DNA of 64,000 bases from Salarias fasciatus (Eukaryota; Chordata; Actinopteri; Blenniiformes; Blenniidae). The DNA is taken from assembly GCF_902148845.1 (NCBI RefSeq), contig NC_043751.1, forward strand, positions 20,737,586-20,801,585, read 5' to 3'. A program made the position numbers and the translations under genes. The notes beneath the pieces are model-generated. The model did no database searches. It was not told the origin of the DNA and worked only from the letters and a program-made list of their open reading frames with translations. Shown piece after piece: positions 36,353-49,300 of the stretch; positions within the stretch are counted from its first letter, which is position 1, and each line of letters starts with the position of its first letter.

Positions 36353-37459
36353 TTCATTCACTCTTTATTCAAACGTTGGAAGAAAATCATTTGAGATGAG
36401 AAACAGGAACACAAGAAACGGAAGTGAAGTCAGATGATCACAACATCCGGCCCGGAGGTTTCAGAATAAAAGAGCAAAAGCAACTTCCGGCCAAGAATTT
36501 TTTTCAAAATAAAAGTCACATTTTGAAGAGTTTCATCAGCAGCGTTTATTTGTATTCGAGCACACATTTGCAAATTCTGATCTACATGATTAAATCCTCT
36601 ATTTATACTCTTTATGATGTATAAAAAAATAAAACAAATGTTCATGTTGATTTTTCTTCCTTCCTATAAATATATGTAGATACTGTATATATCAAGTCAT
36701 TCATAATTCAGTCTGCAAGTGTATAATGGCATTTATTTAACAAAACAAACATTTTAATTAAAAATACTAAATGTAAATATAGACTATGTGCATCTTCCTT
36801 TACTTTTATAGCTACCAGTTAATTGTGGCTGAAAATACAATATTGGTAGAAAGTTACCTTTAATATTAGTTTCAAAATGCCGTGCCATTAAAAAATAACT
36901 TTAGAAGAGTTTATAGCATAGCTTCCATAAACTCAGGAAAGTTTCAAAAATATAAAAATATATGTCTGTGAAAAACAGTGAATCAAGACCGTGTGTGTGT
37001 GTGTGTGTGTGTTTGTGTGTGTGGTTTAAGAGTGAAGAGACAGCAATAGCACTTCAGACAAATACACATTGGCCTATTCCCTCTAGACAAAATCTAACAG
37101 GCAACTCAGTGTGTCTGAGAAAAATTCTATTTTAACATTCATTCAATAGTGAAATGTTCTTTAAAAAGAAAATACTCTTGTACGTAAAAACGTTTGTTTC
37201 TTTGTTAAAAAGCATGAAGTGTTTTCCATTTTTCACACGATGCATACAATGGAATTTTGGAGAAAGAAATAAAATCACTGCCCAGCAGCATCACACTGTC
37301 TCCAGTGTGTAACGTTTGAAAACCATCTTCTTGTCATTTGAAGCAATAACTTCGCTCCACCATCAGGCTGAGGAAACATCACTGGACATTAAAAGACTGC
37401 ATGGAACGTGATACAGTTCATTATGTGCCACAATTTGTGGTATTCAAGAAAGTCCAAAG
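36353..37459. other. gatd1 promoter and cd151 3' UTR
   Basis: No coding exon. CGGAAGT at 36419-36425 and ACTTCCGG at 36483-36490 are ETS-type cores just upstream of gatd1. TTTATT at 36545-36550 (AATAAA on -) could end cd151, giving a 0.9 kb 3' UTR. A (GT)n run lies at 36991-37023. Confidence 0.5.
36991..37023 (+). repeat. (GT)n microsatellite
   Basis: About 16 GT units with one interruption, in the probable cd151 3' UTR. Confidence 0.9.
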
Positions 37460-39915
37460 TCAGTACGGATCGTCTCGCAAATTCTGATATAGGCAGCAAG
37501 TGAACATCATCCCCACAAGCTGAAAGAAAACAGACATGAGAAACTTGTTAGTTCCACATTGCACACAGACACAGCCATTGTCCACACTTCAGTTCCTGGC
37601 TTTTTACACATCATCAACATACATGTTCATGTCAGCTGAGCTCTGAGCTCGAGTGAAGTCTTTACCTGTAGGAATGCGATCCCAATAGCGACTGCGCCGA
37701 GAATATACAACTGGCTCAGGATGAACTCTTCTAATTTCATGATGCAACCACCCTGCAATCAGGAGAGTGGGAGACGGATGAGAGTGTTTCTGTTGTTGTA
37801 GCTTGCAGCCACGTCGAAGCAGCGGAGAGCTGCTCCTACCTCCACCTTGTAGATGTTGGACGGATGGTCCCTGCGGCCGCACAGCTCACTGGGAGTTTTA
37901 CAGCAGCTGTCGGGGACAAACCTCACGTTGTCCTCTCTCTGAATCCACACACTGTCGCTCCAGTCTGAGGAGTTCTGGCTCCCACAACACTTAAACTGAG
38001 AAAGAAAGGAGAAGACAACAAAGACAAAGGATTAGGATTGATCAAATTGACCCTTAAATCTCAGATAAATGGCTCTTTTGTCTTTTCATCCACTAAATAT
38101 TTCGCTGTCAGCACCTCCTGCTGCAGTCTGTCCACAGCCTGCGTGATGCTCTCTTCTCCTTCCTGCTGGTATTTCTGCTGCATGGTCACCTTTAGGTTCT
38201 GCCTGAGCTCCTCATCCAGCTGTGAGACAGGAGAAGCGCTTTAGTGCAGGAAAGAATATCTGTCACAAATCTCCCCCACCGGCACCATTAATAAAAATAG
38301 CCCCCGGTCAGGTTTCTTTCCCTGCTTGTAACATTCCAGTCTACCTGAGCAATGCCCACGCATAACTCAAAATATATGAGCACGGATTCTCTGACCTCCG
38401 TTCCCGATTCACACTGACATTCTTCAAATGAGTTTGCCAACGAAAATAGCTTTTGTTGTTGACTGACAAAGTGCAAAGAGTGAACCCACACAGGAAATAT
38501 CACCCTGTTGGAGCAACAGGCTGATAGGAAATAGGAAAGTGTGACAGCAGATTACCTGATAGCAGAAAGGAAAACACTGGAGCCAAGAAAGGAGGGGAGA
38601 AAGACAAGTTTAGGGATGATGGAGGGGAAAAAAAAGAGGAATAATGAAAAACATGCAGAGAAATAAATGCATGCAGAGCCAATTTCATAACAGAGTGCAG
38701 CAACTGAGACAAAGCATGAGTGATTGACTTTAAATGGAACTTATGGGAAACTGTAATTTAAAATCTCATATGTAATAATGCAATGCCAAAAACACAACTG
38801 AAACACACCAAAAAATGTATCCTGTCAGTTTTGCATGCCACTGTTTAACTCATGATCTGGGGTGGGAGGTTTTTATAAAATATGAACAATTTGAACACTG
38901 TAATGGAATGAATTGCTATCTCTTCTTAATACTAATTGTCCTGTAATGAAAAAACATTTATAAAATGTCCAAAAATGATGTCTTCCAAATGTGGTATTTT
39001 TCAGCCCTCAATAAATGTTTACAAATTCACCCTCACATAAATTGATGGGCCAGTGGGTGAGCTGTCAGCGCTGTGGTTTCACTGTCACATTATGCACCGC
39101 AGTGCCATCCTCAGTCAAAAAAACTACAGAAAAATTAAACTTAATATTTTCTTTTTCATTTCAAAATTTCAGTGTTTTCCTATTGGCCTCAATGAACTCT
39201 CCTGCAGGCTGGTTTTGAGCCAATGTTCATACACTGGACACCCTTACTATATAACATGTTGTCATTTTCATCTATTATTATATTATGAACACTTTGAATT
39301 ATTTTATGTATAAAAAGTGCTTTATAAATAAACTTTGATTTGATTATCAACAAGTTCTCAATTATGAGTTAAAACAATACAGACCGGTGGTACAGCGCCT
39401 CACCTCTTGGTATGTAACATAGGCCAGAACTCCAGCAATGATTTCCATCAGGAAGATACAGAGCAGCAACACCAAATACTGTTGAGGAGAGACAAGAAAT
39501 ACGTATTTCAGATTTCTTGTTTGCCATTTTTAAGCAAATCTGCAGAAAAATACAATAAAAACAGATTCTAACATCAGCACTATGACAGGGAAAAACAAAC
39601 TTCAATCCTCTGGAGAAATGAATATGTGGGACAGGAAGTTGGTCGCTGCAGTGTTTGTGGGGGATATGGAAATAGACTGAGGCTGTGCAGGCTTTATCTG
39701 TTCCACTCTACCTGTGCACTTATCATTCTACGGTCTAAGCAGCCGTTTATGATGCCTCTCATACCTCTGGCATGAGCAGTGCTCTAAATCCAAACTCTAA
39801 AGAGACACACTGCGTGACGTTGTGCGTTATATGACGGGCATGCCTGACATAATGAGCTGCACGCTGGAAGCAGGCAGACCAGACAGAAGGTCACCACAGA
39901 TTAACTTTCAACACA

Positions 39916-39953
<38 letters not shown>

Positions 39954-40769
39954 GAGAGTGGATATAAAAGGCAATTCAAAGGTGTTTCGGTTTACGATTT
40001 AGCCTACTGGCATGTAACTGGAGCTTTTACAGCGGTGTAGAGGTTTTGAACACTTCTGTCTCCGTGAGAATGAACCCAGTGTGAGCCCACGTTTAGCTTT
40101 CTGTGTGGAGTTTCATTTTCTCCAGGTTCCTTCCTCATGCATGTGGAGGAAATGGGGTGACTCCAATTTGCCCAAGGGTGTGAATGTCTCTGTGTTGCCC
40201 TCAGCGACCCTCAGTAGGATCGAGTGCTATAGAAGGTGGATGGACCTTTGGTGTGTTATGGTGTAGCAGTGGTTTGCACAGCTGTTGGTCGGCTGGAGCG
40301 CCAATCGTTAGTTTAACTCAAGAGTCCCTCTGTATGAAGCTTGGACGGACCACCTTACCACAATCAAAAGACTCTTCATCTCTTTCAGAGTGGCGCAGCA
40401 TCCGATTATCCCAGTCACTATCACGATGAGTCCAGCGGCGATCAGGATGTAAGCCGAGGCCGAGTAGAAGCTGGAGTTCAGCAAACTGATGTAGTCGCTC
40501 TTTTCCACCAGAGTCCAGACTCCCACTGCCAGCACGGCCCCCCCTGCCAGCTGACAGAGCGCAACGTCAGCTCCATTCAAAACAGATGCTTTTATCCAGA
40601 AAATGCATAAACAGATTTGATCACTTTTCATGCAGCATATTGGAATTTTTATTAAATTTGTCACTCCTCCCTGATAACTTACCCAGAACAAGATATTGAA
40701 GAGAAAAAGAAGATATTTAAGACAAATTGTCCCACAGGTGTGTGTTTTTTCACCCCGAGTGTCTCCCAT
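37460..40769 (-). CDS. cd151: CD151 tetraspanin
   Basis: Seven coding exons (40683-40769, 40359-40550, 39404-39478, 38115-38219, 37840-37995, 37666-37752, 37460-37519) join to 253 residues, exactly the human length. CD151 is a four-pass plasma-membrane protein that binds laminin-binding integrins. Seen: N-terminal Cys for palmitoylation ([10 protein letters not shown]), TM1 to TM3, the large extracellular loop with [22 protein letters not shown] and VEGGC (six loop cysteines), then TM4 and [14 protein letters not shown]. The integrin-contact QRD triplet (194-196) reads RRD. An acceptor at 40772-40773 just before the start shows that a noncoding exon lies upstream. Human CRACR2B-CD151 share this order and direction. 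Confidence 0.96.
39270..39352 (+). repeat. Tail of a teleost LINE/SINE retroposon
   Basis: The sequence gaacactttgaatta then aaaagtgctttataaat and aactttgatttgatt is the common 3' tail of L2-like LINE and SINE families in fish. A degraded fragment in cd151 intron 3. Confidence 0.45.
39915..39951 (+). repeat. (CA)n microsatellite
   Basis: About 17 CA units in cd151 intron 2. Confidence 0.92.
40095..40260 (+). repeat. Degraded copy of a very common teleost dispersed repeat
   Basis: Phrases such as tgtgtggagtttcat, gtgactccaatttgccc, ggtgtgaatgt, gcgaccctcagtaggat and gctatagaaggtggatgg follow, in order, a repeat found throughout fish genomes that I know as a non-LTR retroposon 3' end. The exact family is not certain. 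It lies in cd151 intron 2. Confidence 0.55.
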
Positions 40770-41361
40770 ATCTGGGGAGGAGAAAAAAAAAGTTTGGGGA
40801 TTATTCTGCTAACTCATGATGCACCAACAAAGAGCGAGTTTACCCAGTGTAAATCTGCTGATTGTTTCTGGAGATAAGAGAGCACAGCTGAGTCCGTCTC
40901 CAGAGATGAAGCTCAAAATGCTGGAAGCACAGGTCACACCTCCCAGTAATGTCCAAAATACTTAAAGATTCTAATCTCGCAGCTCTGGGAGAACACCTGT
41001 AACTCAATCCTGATCTATCAGCACTTTATCTGATTCAGACTGGTTAGTTTTGGTTTTGTGTTTAATTTCCTCTTTCAGTCCGCTTTAGTTTCACCTTCAG
41101 TCTGAGGAAGTGTGTGGGTTTTTTTTTTTTTTTTTCAGAGTGGAATTTCAAACAGCTGCACCACACATGAGCTTTTCTGGTACATCATTCAAATCTTTGG
41201 ATTTTATTCAGTCTTGTCTGACAGACAGAGTGGACAGAAAATGCAACGTGATTTGTATTTGAAAGACGAAGTGAAGCTGAGCAAAGAAAAGGGCTCAGAG
41301 ATGAAATCAAATATGTTGTGGGGAAAACATATTCAACAGCTTGTGTCACATGTCATCCAGT

Positions 41362-41417
<56 letters not shown>

Positions 41418-41777
41418 CATCTCAGTCACATAAGCTCATTTCAGCCTGCTGCAACACACAGTTCACTTTTTAACTCCTTACTTCATGATTTAGTCAATGT
41501 CTGTTTTTACTCCTAACCTAAACTGAACTCCCCACTGCCTCTATTTTAAGAGTTATGACCCTGAGCATCATGGGAGATGGGTACTTAAAAGTTTAGGCAC
41601 AGCAGTGAGTATCACTGCAGCAAAAGAGACACAAATTATGAAATGCTTAAAAGAGTCGATAGATATAAATGATCAAACAATACACTGTAAATTCATATAA
41701 AAATGCTTTAAAGATCAAGCACATGTGGGGAAAAAAGCCTGAAAACAATATCCCATTACTCATATTCACAGCTATTT
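40770..41777. other. Between cd151 and cracr2b
   Basis: Holds the 5' noncoding part of cd151 (exon positions not resolved) and an (AT)n run at 41364-41411. A T run at 41121-41137 follows. No coding exon is supported. Confidence 0.4.
41364..41411. repeat. (AT)n microsatellite
   Basis: About 24 AT units, perfectly alternating. Confidence 0.95.
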
Positions 41778-42096
41778 TTAACTCATTGTGTCATGGAAAA
41801 ACTGCTGTCCCAGAAACCAAAATACTCCTACCTGGTGGTGGATGGCGGCGCCCCGGAGGAGGCAGATTATTGGGGTAACGTCTTCCTGGTCGGATCCCAC
41901 TTCCCCAGAGTCGACGTGCTCCTCCTGTCTCTGAAGGTTAACCGCAGCACTGTAGGTTCTCAGCTGACAGTCAGATCTGAGCGTCTGAGTGTCAGTCCTC
42001 TTTTGGCACAGCAGTCGGCTCAGATCGCCCCCTCCGCAAACCAAGCAGAGTGCGAGTCTGCCCCCAGCTGGTTTCTCACGCTTAGGAGCTCTGTGT
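41778..42096 (-). CDS. cracr2b: Possible terminal exon(s) of cracr2b
   Basis: The last firm cracr2b exon (43332-43408) ends in phase 2 after NHLAG, so at least one more coding exon is needed. This segment has an open - frame with a coding-like stretch (LRTYSAAVNLQ, EEHVDSGEVGSDQED) and a good donor (cac cag|gtagga near 41834). Several acceptors are possible (before 42096, near 41990 or at about 41943). One of them shifts frame and gives a short basic tail that stops early. I cannot decide the true ending, nor whether it carries prenylated cysteines. Confidence 0.3.
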
Positions 42097-43331
42097 GTGT
42101 GTGTGTTACTTTTAAAATGTGTGTTTTTAAAAAAAAAAAAAAAAAAAAGAGGCAAATGAGGGTTTAAAAAGCCATCAAAAATAAATTTTACTGGGTGCAC
42201 AGTAACACAGTGATACATAACAAATACTCTTCAGTAAACTTGTTCACAGAATCAGGGCAAAATCTTTGTGTTTTCAGTTCAAGTGGATTCAGGACTCTTT
42301 CCAAAAGCATTTCCCCAAGCGGTTATGTACAGCAGGCTCTCTCCGGTGTGCCCTCAGTCAACAAAAGTGCATCTTTACACTGTTGGTCATCCTGCATGAC
42401 TAATACCCTAAAAAATGAAATAAAATTGAACAACAGTGAGAATTGTACAACTGCAATCCTGTTGTGAAGGGAAAAAAAATAGCATTTCTAGTTTAAAAAC
42501 ACCAGTTATTCATAAATACCAATTTTATGGATATTTGATTACAAAATTATAGTAGCTCAATGACAGAAAAGGTTCCAGTAGTCAATTTTGTTAATTAATC
42601 TTAGAATCAGCTAATTCACCAAACAGGAATATATTATTTACAGCTGAAACTGTGGATTTCATTCTCTCTCTATTTTTTTTCTTAACTCAAACTACTCTAT
42701 TTGCTTTTTTCAAACGATACAAGTCTGAGAATTTGAAGACATGCGACGTCCCACAAACTTACTCCACAAAAACACTGTAACTGAGTAGAAGGATGAATCT
42801 GTCAACACCTACACAAACCTAACATGTAGGAAAAATTATCAGTTTTTAACCATTTTAGTTGCTGCGAGTTCAGACGTCTTTAAGAGCTAATTTAGTGCAT
42901 TAAACTTTTCTGCTCTCTCTGATCCTCATGCGTTCATCACGAGTCTCTGTTCTCTCTGTTTATTCCTGCAGGATCTCTGATGGTGGCGATTACAGTTCAT
43001 GCTCGTCCTTCACTCATCAGGTTTGTTGTGGATTAATGTCAGCTTGTTTAATGCTCGCTTTCCAATCTGTTTTTTTGCTCTCACTATTCTCAAACTCAAC
43101 CTTCTTCGGTTGATTTATTAATTTATATAAGTTCTAGGACTGTTGTGTCGAGCTGCTAGGTGTGCCGAGCAACAGCAGAAACAAACAGACACATTGCAAA
43201 TCTATTAACCAATTCTCAAGCTAGAATTTACAGGATCCTCAATAACGTACACATTCACTTCTATTGTGAATTTACTGTGAATTACAATTTTCAAAAGAAA
43301 ACCGAAAGAGCATATAAATGTGATATCGTAC

Positions 43332-46300
43332 CCAGCAAGGTGATTCATCAGCTCCTCCATGTTCTTTCCAGTCTTGGCACTGCACTCATAAAACAAAGCC
43401 TGGTGCTGCTGTATAAACCAACAACACGATGTTTTAGTGACCTTTTTTTCAGATTTACCACCCTTATTTATGGTTTCTGAGGTCAATTATGCCAGAAAGT
43501 TGTTTGAGTATTCAAATGCAGCTCACCTCTGCCAGCCTCCGCCCTTCTCTGGCCGTCACCTTTCTGTGAGTATCGGCCAAGTCCAGCTTGTTTCCCAGCA
43601 GCATCAGCACGGCATCGTCACACATCTTCTCCTGGGATCACACAGATTGATTACATATGATGTTTATTCCCGCTGGTTAATCTCCGGACACATTTCTGAG
43701 ACATCAAGGTGTTCTGTCACCGATATCGCCTGTGATTTCCACTGTACCGTTCTGTCAATCACCTCCTTGTGTATTCAAATGTGGACAAACTGGTTTGCAT
43801 GTATCGTTTTCCACCTGTTTACCTTCACAGAGTCCATCCACTCCCGCACTGCAGTGAAGGAGGCCGGGTTATTTACGTCATACATGGCAAGGATCCCATC
43901 AGCTTTTCGGTAATATTGTTCTGTGATGCTGCGAAACCTAAAAAAAAAAAAAAAAAAAAAAAAAATGACAGAAAAACAAAAAATGACAGAAAAACAATCA
44001 ACGAAAGGAACACATACAAATATAGGCATTCTCAAACAACAAAACAGAGTGTGGAACAGCTGGATCACTTTTAAAGTTGCTGAAATATTCTACATATTGA
44101 ATGAGAGGCATCGTTTCGTCTGACCTCTCCTGTCCTGCAGTGTCCCACAGCTGCAGAGTGATGCTGGTCGAGTCCAGCGTCAACGTCTTCATCTGGAAAT
44201 CTAAACCTACAGACAGCAATACCCTCCAGTTTGAGATCGTACAACATCATTTTTATTTCTATACATTATATTGGAGCATGCTGATGGTTGTCAAAACGTA
44301 TTGATTAATAATAGTAAACTTCTTACCGACAGTGGCGCTAATGTCACTGTAGAACTGTCCTTTGCAGTAGTGATGGATGAAGGAGCTTTTCCCAACGTCT
44401 GAGTTACCCAGAAACACCACCTTGAACACTCGCTGGTGACTGATAAGTCTGCTCTATAATTCAAGTACAAGGAGCATGTTTTAATCAGTCTAATATTTCT
44501 ATAGTATGTTTTTTAAAGTTTTTAGGAGCGATCATGTTCCTCTGCTGCTTCGTCCGTTATCAGCCCGACGGTTTTAGATTAAATGGTGCATATTTGAGGA
44601 TTCGACATTTCCCCTACCTGCGTTTGTTCCTGTTCAACATTTTCAGAACTGACTCTACATGACCGCTGTTGTTTCTTTGAGGAATTTGTCAGCTCGCTCT
44701 CTTTGTCCTGCTCCAGCTCAGCAGAGGAGCTCAGCTGTCTTCAGAATCAACGGACAGACAAAGTTAGTGGCGTCCCTCGTCCTCAATTCCCAAGTTACTA
44801 CAAAGAAAAACAACAAATTCACGCCGATGCTCATACAAACCTTTTCAATGGCTTGTCTGGCAGCAGGTAGTTACCTATGACTGACCCTCTCTTCTGCAAA
44901 GGCTTTGTGACATTTGGATTCTATAAGGTTTTAGTGGAAAACGAGGCAGAAGAAATGAGTTGCATTCAGGTTATGATCATCAATATAAGTTTAAGAGGAA
45001 ATTTACAGAAATACTTCGGTGCAGGGATACTAATCACTTGAGTTCAGGGCAGCTCTACTCAATTCCACTAACATAAGATAAAACATTTGAAGCACATTTT
45101 TAAAACTTGTATACACTTAAAAGACGATCACGGTCTGTGACAAAAAAGGAGCAACTTCTAAATCACATTTTGTAAAAATATCAAACATCAAAGGTCTGAA
45201 GTACTTCTGTACTTGTGCAATAATACATTTAATGATGAGAAAAATGTTTTCTAAAGACCAGTATTTGTTACATGAATATAAAAAGCAGGAATCCAGTGCA
45301 ATTGTGACATTTATTCTGCTGCACGGTCATTTCCAATAACATACATTTATGAACTGCATAAAAACAAAATGACAAGAAATAACGACAATGTAAAGCTTCG
45401 TCCGATTCCTGATTGTAAAAGCAACAATCAAGACAGGAAGAGAACAAACGTTTACAGTTGAGAAGCTCAGCAATGTTTTCTTAAAGATTAATGAGATTAA
45501 TGAGAACCCGTTGAGAGATGACATAACCAGACATGTGAGAAAGGTTTTCCTTTGGTAATACTGACCTACCGGAGTCGTCTTGTATCAACAGAGACATGTA
45601 CAATACAACTAATGAACATTTATCAAACCCCTTTACCTTCAAGTTAACGCAAGAAAGAAGAAGAAAAAAAGTCCTTTCAACAAAATGCCGAGGTTCACCA
45701 ACTCCAGGAATACTGTATCAGCATTAATCAATAACCACATAATAAACAGCTGCCGGGGGAAGTCATTATTGTCCAGTGGATGGAGTGAAGCACGAAGCTC
45801 CGCCAAGACTTAGCTTAGGGCGGAAAAGCGTTGTGTGTCCAGGAGGTGCAAAGGTCTTCGCTGAGGTAGTACGGCAGTGGGAGAGAAGGGAGGACAGAGT
45901 GTCTGTGACTAACCCTCTTTAGAGACTGCTGGGCGTCTTTCTCATCCCGGAGCCGTCTGTTCATGTCCCTGACAGAGAGAAGACGGGCTGGATCAGAACT
46001 ATTCTCACATTGTGCTGGTCTGTGTTCAGTATGGCTGCTCTGTTCAGGTGTATGGTTTTACTGCCTTCCAGTCAAAGAGCTGAACTGAAGCAGCCAGCGA
46101 CACGTTTACTTACTTTAATATCTCCAGTTGTCTCAACAGACTCTCCTTCTCTTTCTTTATGTTTCTGGAAACTCTCATCACGTTTCTGAAGAGAAGGAGG
46201 GAAAAAGGTTACATAAAGCCAAGTCTGGGTATTTTCTCCATTTTTCTCATTAACAAATGTCTCTAAAAGTAAAAAAAAAACAAAAAAACAAAAAAAAAAC

Positions 46301-49300
46301 AGATCGATACAGCAAAAGAATTAATATGCAAATAAAGCCTGATGGGAATCCTCTGTATTCAGGAAAAAACCAAACCCTTTTCAATGGAGACGAAAGCAAA
46401 AGTGGAATGGACAAGAATTCACTTCCTTTTACAGAGAGTTGTTTTAATATACTGAACAGTCCCTGTTCAATCAGCTGTCCTGGACTAAAAGCACTTTTTT
46501 AGCTTGAAAGAGAAAACAAACTGCAAATAAAATTAAATCTGACTAGATTTCATAATTCTTTCCAGTCCAATAAACAGCTCAGGTGAAATAACTTCATTAA
46601 AACTCCCAGGTGCTTATTGTTCCATTCATGTAGCTCCACTGAGGCTGAGTCGTCACATTCCTGCTCTTACTTTAACAGAAATGCTTTTGCAACAAAATGA
46701 CCATCATTCAAATATTTTATGATGCGTTATTTCAGCCTGTTGTTTCTTTTTTGATCCTGAAAAATGTGGCTTGTGTGACACCAGTGGTGTGCAAGTTTCC
46801 TCCAAGTAAAGCTCTACATATTCCTAAAAAAATGCCTTTGAGTTTAACATTTAATATTTTCATGACTGGAAAAACTGCCACTGGGCATCACCTCTGTCTG
46901 GCCGCCTGCTCCTGGTCAGCGGCGGCCTGCAGTATTTGGAGCTGGTTGAGAGAAGCCTGCAGCTGCTCCCTGCCGCTCTCCACATGCTCCTGCAGCTGCC
47001 TGTTGCTGCTCTGCAGCTGCTGGTTCTGATCCCTCAGGTTTGCTTGTTCACAGCTCAGCTGTTTGATTCTGGTCTCAAGCTGCGAACAAAGACGACTCCA
47101 GTCAACATCAAGCTTCGATTTGTTTCACTGAATCAATCTGACATTCAGCAGAAAATATTCTCATGTCAAGTTTCAGTTTGACATTTATAATCTGTACCAA
47201 TGTGCTTTTGCTTATTAAAGTATTTAACTGAATGAAAATATGGCGTTAAAGGAATTAAATGAAGTAAAGGTGGATTCTTACTTCCTTCTGTTTGCTCAGA
47301 GTGTTCTCCAACTCTTGTTCCCGCAGCTTCAGCTCCTCCTCAAGTTGCTGCCCTCTCAACCTCAGTTTAATACTGTCCTTGAATTCACAATAAGGCCATT
47401 TAATGCCAACAGAGTTAACAAGCGTGGAATAGCAACAACCCTGCACTTTATCATTTCAATCCTAAAAGTAGCCCATTTCTCTACCTGAGCCAAATGCTTC
47501 TCTCTCTCCTCTCTAATTTGGCTTTCCATTTCTTCATATATGGAGCGAACAACCTCATCGTGCTCATTCTCTCTTCTGTAGAAAAACAAATAAAAAAAGG
47601 AGTAAATTCAGGAAACGCAACATGATTCAGAGAGGACACATCGTTTCATGTGGAGGGAGGAAACGGACCTGCTTAAAGCATGTTCCAGGCTGTCTCTCTC
47701 TCTGATGGTGTCCTGTAAATGGGACTTGGCATGGACTAAGATGCCCTCCAGGACACCGAGCAGCTCTGGACTGTCCTTATGAAGCTCACACCACAGAGAG
47801 CAGAGCTCCTGCTGACTGACACGCCACAAAACAGTAAAGTCAACAATAAAACTGAGTGTTAAACATTTCTCTATGAGATTATTGTGATAAACACAAACCG
47901 AGGTTAATGTAAATAGTGCAGTTATGATATTTTAGATAGATTTGAATCAATATTGCCTCAAAATACATGCAGAATGAGACACGACAGCAATCTTATCAGC
48001 TTAAAGACAGATTTTGCACAAAGATTTTGTGCATTTACACTATTTTCGATAAAAGTGTGGCTACTGTAACAGTAACTAGACATAAACCAGTTTTGGAATA
48101 CTTTAGGAAGATGGCAGCTTATATCACGGTTTCAGATTTGTGGCGGTGATCTTACTCTTTGAAAAGTTGGTCAGCGCCCAGTTCCATTAGTGTGTTCACA
48201 AACGTGACAGTTGAGGGGTCTTGAGGCAAGTCCACTTCATCGGCGTCCTCGTCCACGTTAACCTGACTCAGCTCAGTCAGGTCCTGGCCCAACAATTCAC
48301 CTGAAACACATAACAGAGGGAAAACACGCTCAAACTGTGTTCAGATCAAACTGCTAATTTATTTCATTGTGCTGCATCCCAATCCTAAAATGACTATAAT
48401 GTGAAGGTGCATTTAAATTCATGTACGAAAGTGAGTGTCATAAATGAACTCATTAAAAAAAAAAAAAAAACAATTTGCCATTCATTTCTACATTCATAGT
48501 AGATACACAGAAAAGCTTCAAGCACCTCAGAAATTAAAGGTGAAAAAGTTAAATGGTAGAAATACAGTTTTTGACATATTTTATACTTGAATTTCATTGT
48601 CAATGAAATCCATAAGTATTAAATAACTCCACACCAGGGGTGCTAAACATAAAGCCCATGGGCCACCAAAACCAGCCGACTGGAGGCCACTATCTGGCCC
48701 GTCAAACCGCCGAGCAAAATGTAAACATTTCGAAGAAAACACAACATAACACTAAGACCCAAGCAGAGACACTGATGATGTTGCAAACATTTGGACAATT
48801 CACGACACAATGTACCATTCAAATTGATTCATGCTGAAATTGTAATCATTTTCAGTAGTAATTGCTGAATTTTGTTAAAATAAAGATTCTTTTTCACCAC
48901 AACAAAGAAAAACTTTAAACTTAGACGTTATTATTGCACTATTTTCCCGATTCGGCACATTCAACACTTGAGGCAGTACGTAGCCACTGAAGTAAAATGT
49001 GTTTCACGCCGCTGCTCTACACTCACCGAGTCCTGCACTGAACTCAACAGGAGTGAGGAATCCGTTACTGTCTCGGTCCAGTCTGTCAAACACCGTCTCC
49101 AGCTGTTCAGGGGACAGCGGCAACTCCCCCTGCAGACTCTGACCAGAAGGAAACACAAAGGTCAGCTCTCTACATTCAGTCTGAAGTGCAGCCGTCACTT
49201 ACCTAAATGACGCTGTCAGCCACTTACCTGCATGTCGTGCTTCGTGAGGAACCCTTTCCCCTCTTTGTCGCAGAGGACGAACAGCTCTCTAGCCTTTCCC

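Noticed and set aside
39915-39951. CA, GT and AT tandem repeats as possible CRISPR-like arrays
   Set aside because: Plain microsatellites with no spacers; the genome is eukaryotic.
41793-42167. 124-codon + frame beginning MEKLLSQKPKYSYLVVDGG
   Set aside because: Opposite a possible cracr2b exon with a good - donor; ends in a simple-repeat and A-run translation and matches nothing I know.
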